DNA of 37,700 nt from NCBI GenBank assembly GCA_021808785.1, contig JAKBAX010000006.1:1-37700 (forward strand), read 5' to 3'. Shown in pieces: positions 8,513-15,727 of this stretch; position 1 is the first letter of the stretch, and each line of letters starts with the position of its first letter. The notes beneath the pieces were generated by a model. That model saw only the letters and a program-made list of their open reading frames with translations. It was not told where the DNA came from and made no database searches. Position numbers and translations under genes: made by a program. This stretch comes from Actinomycetes bacterium (GTDB lineage: Bacteria > Actinomycetota > Acidimicrobiia > Acidimicrobiales > Palsa-688).

Positions 8513-8548
8513 AATACACGCGGATGCACGATGGATCACACGTGTATT
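8513..8548. repeat. 8-bp perfect inverted repeat, 20-base gap
   Basis: AATACACG (8513-8520) is matched by CGTGTATT (8541-8548). It sits in otherwise empty sequence between the toxin-antitoxin relic and the 3' end of the minus-strand reductase gene. No U-run follows on either strand. It could be a bidirectional terminator hairpin with an unusually large loop, a protein-binding site or a leftover of a mobile element. The remaining bases from 8549 to 8724 show nothing recognisable. Confidence 0.45.
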
Positions 8549-8724
8549 AGGCGGTAGGTGATGGGTCTGCCCCTTTCGGCGTTGTCGACGTTTGGGGACG
8601 ATCTGGGCGGACAATATGGGACAGGCGCTGCCTGGGGGTCGCCCTGGCAGGCAAGTGCCGGCCGTAGTTCGGGGGGCGCGCCTGTCTCGGCCGACGACGG
8701 TCTGGGGCCCTTGGTCCGCCGTGG

Positions 8725-9396
8725 TTACCGCCGCCAGAAGAGGAGGTGCGTAACGCCGCTGGGGCTGGGCACGGACTGGAGGTGGTACCGGTCGAGCAGG
8801 TCCTCGGGGGAGGCCCATAATCGCTCGCCTCGGCCGATTTCGATCGGCGCCACGGCGACATGGATGGTGTCGATGAGGTCCGCCTCGAGGAACTGCCGAA
8901 CAGTGGCGACGCCGCCTCCAACCCTGACGTCCTTCCCGTGAGCGGCGTCCTTGGCTTGCCGCAACGCTTCCGCAGGCGTCGCATCGATGAAGTGGAACGT
9001 GGTGTCGGCCAGCGTGAAGCTGGGTCGGTGATGGTGGGTGAGGACGAACACGGGGGTGTGGAACGGCGGGGTGTCTCCCCACCACCCCATCCAGTCGAAG
9101 TTCGCCCACGGGCCACGCTGCGGCCCGAACTTGTTGCGGCCCATGATCTCGGCACCGATATTCCGCGCGAAGTCGCGAGTGAAATAGTCGTCCAGCCCTC
9201 GGGATCCGCCGGTCTCGGTTCGGCCTGCCCAGCTCGCGGTGGCGGCCGCCCACGAGACCAGATCCGCCGGGAGGCGGGCAACACGACCACCTCGGCGATC
9301 AGCGCGTCCGAAGGGCTCCTCGAGGCTCTGGCCCTCGCCGGCGCCGAACCCGTCTGTCGACACGCAGAAGTTCTGCACTCGCAGCAGTTGAGACAT
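8725..9396 (-). CDS. Dihydrofolate-reductase-family (RibD C-terminal-like) reductase
   Basis: A 223-residue protein with the DHFR-like fold of the RibD-C family. It starts LLRVQNFCVSTDGF, has the nucleotide-binding IGAEIMGRNKFGP, then VFVLTHHHR, DVRVGGGVATVRQFLEADLID and an end LLFWRR. Such proteins are NADPH-dependent reductases of mostly unknown substrate. A GAGGA element lies just ahead of ATG 9396. It is the distal gene of an ArsR-SRPBCC-DHFR set, a recurrent actinobacterial arrangement. Residues about 30-60 are longer and more Arg-rich than typical for the family, which might reflect local change but leaves the frame open. Confidence 0.85.
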   Translation of the reverse strand: MSQLLRVQNFCVSTDGFGAGEGQSLEEPFGRADRRGGRVARLPADLVSWAAATASWAGRTETGGSRGLDDYFTRDFARNIGAEIMGRNKFGPQRGPWANFDWMGWWGDTPPFHTPVFVLTHHHRPSFTLADTTFHFIDATPAEALRQAKDAAHGKDVRVGGGVATVRQFLEADLIDTIHVAVAPIEIGRGERLWASPEDLLDRYHLQSVPSPSGVTHLLFWRR

Positions 9397-9441
9397 TCCT
9401 CGATCCTTTCTTGGTGTGTGCGTACGAATCCTCGGTGGGCG

Positions 9442-9716
9442 TCACGACGGGTCTACCAGCGCAGCCAGGCCGATACTGGCGTAGTGCGCCTGCGCCTTTG
9501 CGAAGCCATCCCAATCCCAGGCGACGGGGCGACCCGCGAGGCACGGTTCAAGCCGCGCCAGCGACGTGTGCAGTCCGACGACGGAGCTGTTGTCGATCGC
9601 TCGGTCGCGTCCCAGACATCGCGGATCAGGAAGGGCAGTCGGCGCTCGAATCGGATAACGCCGCCATCGGCAGTGCGCTCCAACGCGCCGTCGTACGAAG
9701 CGGGGACGTCGCTCAT
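9442..9716 (-). pseudogene. SRPBCC/AHSA1-like gene with an internal deletion and frameshift
   Basis: The gene starts with ATG 9716, overlapping the ArsR stop as ATGA, and reads MSDVPASYDGALER then GGVIRFERRLPFLIRDVWDA, a normal N-terminus of AHSA1-type proteins encoded beside ArsR regulators. The frame then turns into low-complexity sequence. In the neighbouring frame a normal C-terminus appears, GLHTSLARLEPCLAGRPV then WDWDGFAKAQAHYAS, ending at 9442. The two ends meet around 9600. The middle of the domain (roughly half of a ~160-residue protein) is missing. This is a deletion product, not a single-base error. Confidence 0.75.
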
Positions 9717-10066
9717 CAGCTTTCCTTCGAACTCGGGGGGATCGGTTTGGCGGTGCGTTGCAGGTGCCGCTCAAGCGAGTCGAGTCGAGCTGCCCATTGC
9801 GCTCGATATGGCTCGAGCCATGCGTCGAGCTCCATCAGCGGTTCGGGACGGAGCCGGTAGAGCCGTCGCTGAGCATCCCGGCGGACCTCGACCAGCCCGG
9901 CGTCGCGCAACACCTTGAGGTGACGAGACACGCCTGGTTGATGCATCCCTACCGTATCGACCAGCTCGCCTACGGACCGCTCACCCTCGCGGACGGCATC
10001 AAGGATTCGCCGCCGAGTCGGTTCAGCGATCACCTCGAGGACTGCGATCTCTTGCGGCACGGGCAA
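9716..10066 (-). CDS. ArsR-family HTH transcriptional regulator
   Basis: A 116-residue winged-helix repressor. It shows IAEPTRRRILDAVREGERSVGELVDTVGMHQPGVSRHLKVLRDAGLVEVRR split across helices 1-5, then the wing RRLYRLRPEPL and a C-terminal helix. It lacks the CVC metal site of SmtB/ArsR metal sensors, so it belongs to the metal-independent group that controls SRPBCC genes. The start is TTG 10066 or GTG 10060. It forms an operon with the broken SRPBCC gene (4-nt overlap) and probably the DHFR-like reductase. AT-rich palindromes sit directly upstream of its start, suggesting autorepression. Confidence 0.93.
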   Translation of the reverse strand: MPVPQEIAVLEVIAEPTRRRILDAVREGERSVGELVDTVGMHQPGVSRHLKVLRDAGLVEVRRDAQRRLYRLRPEPLMELDAWLEPYRAQWAARLDSLERHLQRTAKPIPPSSKES

Positions 10067-10067
10067 A

Positions 10068-10104
10068 GAGCATATGCTCTCTCATATATACGTGCAACTA
10101 TATG
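10068..10104 (-). promoter_or_regulatory. AT-rich palindromic operator/promoter of the arsR operon
   Basis: Two symmetric elements lie within 40 bases of the ArsR start: the perfect 12-bp palindrome GAGCATATGCTC (10068-10079) and the pair CATATA (10083-10088) / TATATG (10099-10104). They form the only AT-rich island in the neighbourhood and probably contain the -10 region as well. ArsR-family repressors usually bind such dyads over their own promoter; binding here is inferred. Confidence 0.5.
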
Positions 10105-10224
10105 TGCGATCGGTTTGGCGGCCCCTGCCCCGTACAGCAGGGTGTTACCGGGCTTCTCTCGGGCTGCGCATACGAGACGCCCCTGGGACGCCCCCTCGTT
10201 CGGGCCCCCGCCTCGGACAGGTGC

Positions 10225-10422
10225 GTTCCCCCAAGCATCGACGAATGGGATGAGTTCGAGTCCGGGTACGGTGCTTGCTACGCCAGCTGGCTCGTCGAGC
10301 ACGGTTCCGAACACCCCGACGCCGCCGAGGTTCGCGCCAGGGCCGGCCGCCAGCGAGCCGGCTACTTCGGCGGTTACCGAGGGATCATGGGCATGGCCTA
10401 CCTCGCGTTGCTCGCCGTGTAA
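10225..10422 (+). pseudogene. C-terminal tail of a SAM-dependent methyltransferase
   Basis: The last ~65 codons of an open frame read IDEWDEFESGYGACYASWL, then HGSEHPDAAEVRARAGRQRAGYF and GYRGIMGMAYLALLAV before the stop. This matches the typical end of a large family of actinobacterial class I methyltransferases. The Rossmann core with the SAM-binding glycine motif is missing. The frame upstream (10102-10224) is unrelated sequence running into the ArsR promoter. It is a 5'-truncated relic. Confidence 0.5.
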
Positions 10423-10587
10423 CTGCCAGGACATGTCGGTGACCCGGCCGTCGATCCTCGAACAAGAACGGGAGGGTGCCTCTGGCGGCCTCCTCGGGCT
10501 AGCCAGTGGTGGACTGGGACGGCTCATCGACCGCTGCGAGAGCGAGCTTCGGCCACTCTCATGCAGAGGCCTGATCGTGGGGGTGGA

Positions 10588-11700
10588 TTAGCGGGCTCTG
10601 CCGATCACGTCGAGGAGTTGCCCGGCGGCCCACCATCGGGTTGGCCTGCCCGTCGTAGCGGTCATACTCTCCAGCTCGGTCACGATCCCCCGAGCGGCGA
10701 GAGCTTGGAGGCCCAACCTGGCAGCCTGATCGCTGACGCCCAGGGCCTTTGCCGCCGTGGCGGCGGAGACGACCGGCATTGAGGGTAGGTGCTCGAGGAG
10801 TCTGCGCCCGGCGGAGTCGAAGCGTAGGTCCTGCGCCTGTTCCCGCCACGCTGCCTGGATGTCCTCGATCAGCCCCATGACTATGTTGGCGTCCTCTGCC
10901 GATCTCTGCATGGCCTCGGCGAACCAGCGGACCCACGGTTCGACCATGTCGTCCCGGTAGAGCGTCAGGCCGGCCTGGTAGCCGCCGATGTCCCTGGCGA
11001 TCTGGAGCGATACCGGCGGGGGAACGGCGATCCCGAGCCGGGCCTTGACTATCCAGCCGACGAGAACCCTGCCGATCCGCCCGTTACCGTCAGCGAAGGG
11101 GTGGATGGTCTCGAACTGGGCGTGGGCGATCGCCGCCTGGGTGATCGGCTCTAGATCCCTCCGGTTACTGAAGACCACGAGGTCGGCCATGAGCTTCGAG
11201 ATGGTCTCGGCAGGCGCCGCAACATGGGCAGCCAACTTGGGGTTCGGGCCCCCGACCCATCCGAGCACGTCACGCCAGGCCCCGACGTGGTGGTCGGCGA
11301 TGTTGGGGCTGTGCTCCATCAGCCGGGTGTGCCAGTCGAGCAACACCTCCCGCGTTAGCGGCGCCGGGGTCGATAGCGCCTGCGCAACGACGGCCAGGTT
11401 GTCGGCTACCCAGGCGGCGACGTTCTGGTCCTCTTGGGTGGCCTCGGCGAAGGCTACGTCGGCCGCCGAGGCCCTCAGCCCCTCGATGGCACTCGACGCC
11501 AAACCTTCGGCTCGGAGCAGCAGGCGGGCGATGACCTCGGCCGGACCGGCGCTGCGATCACCGAAGCGTAGAATCGCTCCGGCGGCTCGTTCGGTCGACC
11601 TCACTGTCGCAGCGGACAGGTCCTGGTCCCAGTCAGCTATCAGAGGGGGATCGACGGCCTCAACCTGGAGACCGTTCCAGGTAACGGCAACCATCTGCAT
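10588..11700 (-). CDS. Class II Fic-domain protein (AMPylase) with C-terminal winged helix
   Basis: A 370-residue protein. The catalytic Fic motif HPFADGNGRIGR is complete (H200 to R211), so AMP transfer from ATP to a target hydroxyl is expected. The inhibitory helix lies N-terminal, S69-xxx-E73-G74 in SSAIEG, which defines class II, where Glu blocks ATP until relieved. A C-terminal winged-helix segment (about 310-360, VSAATAAKALGVSDQAARLGLQALAARGIV) suggests DNA binding or autoregulation. ATG 11700 was chosen because AAAGGA lies eight bases upstream; an ATG at 11748 would add 16 residues. No separate antitoxin is needed for class II. The target is unknown. Confidence 0.95.
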   Translation of the reverse strand: MQMVAVTWNGLQVEAVDPPLIADWDQDLSAATVRSTERAAGAILRFGDRSAGPAEVIARLLLRAEGLASSAIEGLRASAADVAFAEATQEDQNVAAWVADNLAVVAQALSTPAPLTREVLLDWHTRLMEHSPNIADHHVGAWRDVLGWVGGPNPKLAAHVAAPAETISKLMADLVVFSNRRDLEPITQAAIAHAQFETIHPFADGNGRIGRVLVGWIVKARLGIAVPPPVSLQIARDIGGYQAGLTLYRDDMVEPWVRWFAEAMQRSAEDANIVMGLIEDIQAAWREQAQDLRFDSAGRRLLEHLPSMPVVSAATAAKALGVSDQAARLGLQALAARGIVTELESMTATTGRPTRWWAAGQLLDVIGRAR

Positions 11701-12116
11701 CAGCGATCCTTTCCCAAGCCAGCCGCTTTTCAAAGGATAGCCCCACAACCTTTGTTAAAAACGGTACTTGGCCAACCTTCAAGCCGCCTCGTCTCCTACC
11801 GCTTCGCCTGCGAGGAGCGCCGAACGAGCGCGCCGAACTTGCCCACCCCTGGGACCCTCACAGACCAGTCTCGAGCCTGACTGTCTGAGAACTGCTCCTA
11901 CGACCGACTCGAGGACCCAACCGAGAGGGTCTTGGGCCGTAGCGATCAGGGGAGCGTCGCGCCCCTCGGGGGGCCGTCGCCCCCCTCCTGCGGGTAGGCC
12001 CTCCCGGCGGGCCACCTCGCCTCCTGCAGGCGGCTCGGCGACACGACCGGGCCGCTTCAGGGCAGACTCTGGGTTGGTCGCGGTCCGACCGGCCGCCAGA
12101 GGGCTCAGGGGGATGG
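11701..12116. other. Intergenic region with no recognised gene
   Basis: About 416 bases separate the divergent Fic and MFS genes. The Fic-proximal 60 bases are AT-rich (TTTGTTAAAAACGG near 11751-11764) and may hold the fic promoter. The rest has open frames on both strands, but none with a recognisable domain. A minus-strand frame ending at 11779 (ATAQDPLGWVLESVVGAV near its middle) looks faintly protein-like and could be another relic; I cannot support a gene. Directly before 12117, AGGGGG acts as the Shine-Dalgarno of the MFS gene. Confidence 0.5.
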
Positions 12117-14120
12117 GTGGCGAGCATCGAAGTGGCAGTCGACAGGACCGGGTCCGGGTCGTGGTGGTGGCCCACCCGGGAGCTGGCCGCCTATCCCGGA
12201 AGGCGGGCCCGGCTGGGGTACCTCGGCCTGACCGCGCTGGTCACGGTGACCCTCTACTACCTGGTCGGGTGCGGCGCGTCGGTGGTGATCCTGCAGATGG
12301 CCGACCTCCACATCTCGTTCCATTTTCTCCTGTGGACGGCGGCGGCGGGCAACCTGGTGGGGGTGGCCGGGGCCTGGTTCGCCGGGCTCACCGACCGCAT
12401 CGGCCGCGTCTGGACGGTCATGGTCGGACTGACCCTCGGGAGCCTCCTCACCCTGTTCGCCATCCCCAACGCGCCCAACCGGTGGGTGTTCGCCGCTCTC
12501 ACCCTGTTCCACGGGACGCTCGAGGGGGTGGTGCTGGTGGCCACCCCGGCCCTGATGCGGGACTTCTCCCCGCAGGCGGGTCGTGGCGGGGCCATGGGGT
12601 TCTGGACGCTCGGCCCCGTTGCCGGCGCACTGATCACCTCGGCGGTGGGGAGCCTCACCATCCACGGGACCCCGGTTGCCGCCTTCTGGGGTCACGAGTA
12701 CGTGATCGCCGGGGCGGCCGGCCTGGCGGTCTCGGTGCTGGCCTTCTTCTTCTTGAAGGAGCTTTCCCCGCAACTGCGGGACCAGCTTCTGGTGTCGGAC
12801 GCCGACCGGGGTCTGGCCCAGATCGAGGCCGAGAACACCGACGTCGACGCCGCCCTGCGCAACCAGTGGCGGCAGATGATCAGGTCGGACATCCTCATCA
12901 GCGGGTTCGCCGTGTCGTTCCTGCTGGTGGCGTTCTACAGCGCCATAGCCGTGGGGACCATCTCCTTCGTGGTGGTCTTCGGCTTCGACCTCCACCACGC
13001 CAACATGCTCGGCGACTGGATGTGGGCGGCCAACGCCATCGCGGTACTGTCAGTCGGCTTGCTCTCCGACCGGCTCGGCGTGCGCAAGCCGTTCATGGCG
13101 ACGGGCGCAGTGATCACCGCGGTCGGCCTGGTCGTGTACCTCGAGCACTTCGGCCACCACACGACCTTCGCGTCGACGGCTTTGATGGCCTCCACCATCA
13201 CCTTCGGCCTCGGCATCTCGTTCACCCCATGGCTGACCAACTTCACCGAAACCGTCGAAGCCCACAACCCGGCCCTCGCCGCGACCGGGCTGGCCGTCTG
13301 GGGCCTCACCCTGCGGGTGGTCACCTTCATCGCCCTCGGCCTGCTGCCGGTGGTGGTGAGCAGCATGACCCCCCTCGTCGACTTCGTCGTGGGCACCACC
13401 CCCTACACCAACGACCTCATCTTCGCCGCCGACCACCCGGCGCTCATCGCCGCGGTCGAGAACCCGAGCAACGCCGCACAGCTCGACGTCCTGGCCGCCC
13501 TGGTCCGGGACCATCCGGCCCAGATGGCCCAGATCGAGGCCAACACCACCTACCTCAGCACCCTCACCGAGTACGCCCCCGAGGTCCGGGCCATCGCCGC
13601 CAACCAGGCCGTCTTCACCAGGCTGGCGGCCAACCCCAACGACCCGGCCACCGACGCCGCGGCCGTCGACGCCCTCGGAGGCGGTTCGCTCGGTGCGCAG
13701 CGGCTCACCACCCTCATCACCCACAGCGGCCAGATCGTCCCCGCTCTGACCTGGGCCCAGGCCCATCCCGATGTCATCGCCTTGGCGCAGGCCAGCACGC
13801 CGACCCTGCTGTGGGCGCAACACCACTCGGCCCTCGTCGCCCAGGCGTCGAGGTACTCGGCGCCGCTGACCGCCCTGCGGAACCTGCCGGCTGGCGTCGC
13901 CTCCTACGCCAACGCCAACGCCGGGGTGGCGACGGTCGCCCGGCAGCGGATCCCGACCCAGCTCAGGAACTGGTACTGGATCTGCCTGGGTGGGCCGATC
14001 ATCTTCCTGCTGTCGATACCGCTGCTGCGCGGCCGTTGGAGTCCCCGCCGGGCCCGGGCCGACCTGGCCGCCCACCGGGTCACGGTCGAGCAGCGCCTGG
14101 CCGCACTGCCGCACCAGTAG
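12117..14120 (+). CDS. MFS transporter with a ~200-residue extracytoplasmic helical insert
   Basis: A 667-residue membrane protein. Residues 1-415 hold about eleven hydrophobic segments with the MFS loop motif GLTDRIGR (about 90-97) and, in the second half, LLSDRLGVRKPF (about 315-326). Then comes a long stretch (about 416-616) rich in Ala, Asn, Thr and Asp, with repeated helical units such as HPALIAAVENPSNAAQLDVL and HPAQMAQIEANTTYL. A last membrane segment WICLGGPIIFLLSIPLL (about 621-637) and a charged cytoplasmic tail follow. The insert should lie outside the membrane between the last two helices. Similar long MFS proteins occur in actinomycetes with no assigned substrate. The start is GTG 12117 with AGGGGG upstream. 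Confidence 0.9.
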   Translation: MASIEVAVDRTGSGSWWWPTRELAAYPGRRARLGYLGLTALVTVTLYYLVGCGASVVILQMADLHISFHFLLWTAAAGNLVGVAGAWFAGLTDRIGRVWTVMVGLTLGSLLTLFAIPNAPNRWVFAALTLFHGTLEGVVLVATPALMRDFSPQAGRGGAMGFWTLGPVAGALITSAVGSLTIHGTPVAAFWGHEYVIAGAAGLAVSVLAFFFLKELSPQLRDQLLVSDADRGLAQIEAENTDVDAALRNQWRQMIRSDILISGFAVSFLLVAFYSAIAVGTISFVVVFGFDLHHANMLGDWMWAANAIAVLSVGLLSDRLGVRKPFMATGAVITAVGLVVYLEHFGHHTTFASTALMASTITFGLGISFTPWLTNFTETVEAHNPALAATGLAVWGLTLRVVTFIALGLLPVVVSSMTPLVDFVVGTTPYTNDLIFAADHPALIAAVENPSNAAQLDVLAALVRDHPAQMAQIEANTTYLSTLTEYAPEVRAIAANQAVFTRLAANPNDPATDAAAVDALGGGSLGAQRLTTLITHSGQIVPALTWAQAHPDVIALAQASTPTLLWAQHHSALVAQASRYSAPLTALRNLPAGVASYANANAGVATVARQRIPTQLRNWYWICLGGPIIFLLSIPLLRGRWSPRRARADLAAHRVTVEQRLAALPHQ

Positions 14121-14203
14121 GACAAACGACGGGGCCCCTTCGGACGCACCGGCGGCCAGCCCACTCCCGGGCGGTCCGGGCGCCCGGGGGCGGGGCGGCT
14201 TAC

Positions 14204-14540
14204 CCGGCGGCGCAGCGCGTGCAGCAGGTCGATGCTGAGCAGGTCCTGGCCCGTCAGCACCTCGGGGTCGCCGGTGAGCAGGGCCAGCACCGCCTCGACC
14301 ATGGTCTCGACCGGCTCGAACATCTCCTCGGGTATCCACCCCGCCGCCCGCTGCGCCGGCGTGGCGATGGCCGACTGCGGAGACAGCACGTTGACGCTGA
14401 TCCCCTGGCCGTAGGTCTCCACCGCCACGCTCTGCGTCAGACGAGCCAGCGCCGCCTTGGTCGAACCGTAGAGGAGGCCGGCGGTGGCGGGAGGGGTGTC
14501 GGGGAACGACGGCCCCGTGATCGGCCGGGCGGCTGGTGAA
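14204..14540 (-). pseudogene. Fragment of a short-chain dehydrogenase/reductase
   Basis: On the minus strand the C-terminal half of a classical SDR is readable. The catalytic Tyr-Lys pair is in LLYGSTKAALARLTQSVA, followed by YGQGISVNVLSPQSAIATPAQ and WIPEEMFEPVETMVEAVLALL, then GDPEVLTGQDLLSIDLL. The N-terminal TGxxxGIG cofactor site is missing: upstream lies the hxlB-like gene. The normal stop is also absent, and the frame runs on into the 3' end of the MFS gene. It is a relic cut at both ends and lies directly downstream of the hxlB-like gene. Confidence 0.65.
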
Positions 14541-14579
14541 GGCAACCGTCGGTCGCTCGACCCGGCAACCGGCCCGGCG

Positions 14580-15125
14580 CTACTCGAGGTTGGCGTGGTT
14601 ACGGGCCATCGTGGTGTAGGCACCCTCGACGGCGGAGGCCAGGTCGAACACGGCACTGTCGAGGACGATGAGGGCGGCCTGCTCGAAGAGCGTCCCGCCG
14701 AACTGGCGGGAAGCCGCCACGTCGATCTTGACGACCAGATCGGCGATGTCGTGGATGGGGCCGCCGGCCTCGTGGGTGATGAGCACGACCGACGCCCCCT
14801 GCTGATCAGCCGTCCGGGCGAAGGCCACGCTGACCGGTGTCCGCCCGCGGCCCGACACCACCACCAGTGCGTCGCCGGCGCCGATCGACGGGGTCGTCGC
14901 CTCCCCGACGACGTGCGCCGGTCGGCCCAGGTGCACGAAGCGCATCGCCGCCATCCGCGCCGCCAGTCCCGACCGTCCCTGGCCGGTGAAGAAGAGGCGG
15001 CCCCCGATCCGGCTCAGGAAATCCCCCAACCCGTCGATCTGGGTCGCGTCGAACCGCTCGAACACCCCGTCGAGCTCGGCCCGGGCGACTACCCAGCCGA
15101 GGCGTCGGTCTGCTGCCTCAGCCAC
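14580..15125 (-). CDS. hxlB: 6-phospho-3-hexuloisomerase-like SIS-domain protein
   Basis: A 181-residue single SIS domain with the features of 6-phospho-3-hexuloisomerase (PHI). The phosphosugar-binding LFFTGQGRSGLAARMAAMRF spans about 45-64, followed by HLGRPAHVVGEATTPSIGAGDALVVVSG with SGRGRT, and the C-terminal FEQAALIVLDSAVFDLA. PHI interconverts D-arabino-3-hexulose-6-phosphate and fructose-6-phosphate. Its GTG start (15125) lies 37 bases inside the hxlA-like gene, so the two are translationally coupled. This is the last gene of the lacI-pfkB-hxlA-hxlB operon. In a sugar-uptake locus the true substrate may be another 2- or 3-ketohexose phosphate. Confidence 0.87.
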   Translation of the reverse strand: MAEAADRRLGWVVARAELDGVFERFDATQIDGLGDFLSRIGGRLFFTGQGRSGLAARMAAMRFVHLGRPAHVVGEATTPSIGAGDALVVVSGRGRTPVSVAFARTADQQGASVVLITHEAGGPIHDIADLVVKIDVAASRQFGGTLFEQAALIVLDSAVFDLASAVEGAYTTMARNHANLE

Positions 15126-15727
15126 CGGGCGACTCCTTCGGGATCCTCGGCCGCAGTGACGCTCGACCCGATGACGGCAATCTCGGGGGCGGACTCGACC
15201 ACGGCCGCGAAGTTATCCGGGCCGATGCCGCCGGCCAGCGACACCGAGAACCCCCGCCGTCGCAGGGCCACCACATCGCCAATGTGGCCGCCGGGGCCGG
15301 CCTGAACCCCCGAGCGCGAATCGAAGGAGGAGTGCAGGCCGACCCACCGCCCGGTGGCGCTCGGACCCCGGTCTGGGGCGATGACGGAGGGGGCCGGTCC
15401 GACGACGGTGTCGAACACGACGTCGGCTGCGAACTCGGCGGCCACGGCCAAGGTGACATACGCCGTCTCGGGGGCGGCGGAGGCCAGGACGGTCATCATG
15501 ACGGCCCCCGCCCCGAAGACCATCCGGGCCTCGGCCTCACCGCCGTCAGCAGTCTTGGTGTCGACCACCACCGGCCGCCGGCCCGAAAGCTCGGCAACGG
15601 TGGCCACAGCCCCCACACCGAATCGCTTCAGCAGTGGCGTGCCCACCTCGATCAGATCGAAATAGCGGGCTACCCGGGGGATGAGGGCCAGGTGCTCGGC
15701 AGCGTCCACCGCCAACTGCAGCCTCAC
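15089..15727 (-). CDS. hxlA: 3-hexulose-6-phosphate synthase-like (OMPDC superfamily) lyase
   Basis: A 212-residue TIM-barrel protein of the orotidine-monophosphate decarboxylase superfamily. It starts MRLQLAVDAAEHLAL, then FDLIEVGTPLLKRFG. The hallmark Asp-x-Lys-x-x-Asp is D56-TK58-TAD61 within VVVDTKTADGGEAEARM. The phosphate-binding end is VSLAGGIGPDNFAAV, then EIAVIGSSVTAAEDP. Family members either add formaldehyde to ribulose-5-phosphate reversibly (HPS) or decarboxylate 3-keto-L-gulonate-6-phosphate. The adjacent PHI-like gene favours HPS. GTG 15727 overlaps the pfkB stop as GTGA, which fixes the start. In this locus the lyase may run in the formaldehyde-releasing direction; that is inference. 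Confidence 0.84.
   Translation of the reverse strand: MRLQLAVDAAEHLALIPRVARYFDLIEVGTPLLKRFGVGAVATVAELSGRRPVVVDTKTADGGEAEARMVFGAGAVMMTVLASAAPETAYVTLAVAAEFAADVVFDTVVGPAPSVIAPDRGPSATGRWVGLHSSFDSRSGVQAGPGGHIGDVVALRRRGFSVSLAGGIGPDNFAAVVESAPEIAVIGSSVTAAEDPEGVARWLRQQTDASAG

Noticed and set aside
11779-12015. Possible small minus-strand gene in the Fic-MFS spacer
   Set aside because: A short stretch looks protein-like, but no family, ribosome-binding site or codon pattern supports it; mentioned only in the spacer note.
13050-14339. Minus-strand frame antisense to the MFS insert
   Set aside because: Gly/Asp/Arg-rich composition mirrors the Ala/Asn-rich plus-strand coding; no domain.
11768-14539. 923-codon plus-strand frame over the MFS gene
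   Set aside because: Gly/Arg/Pro-rich shadow; the overlapping frame at 12117-14120 has clear membrane segments and a ribosome-binding site.
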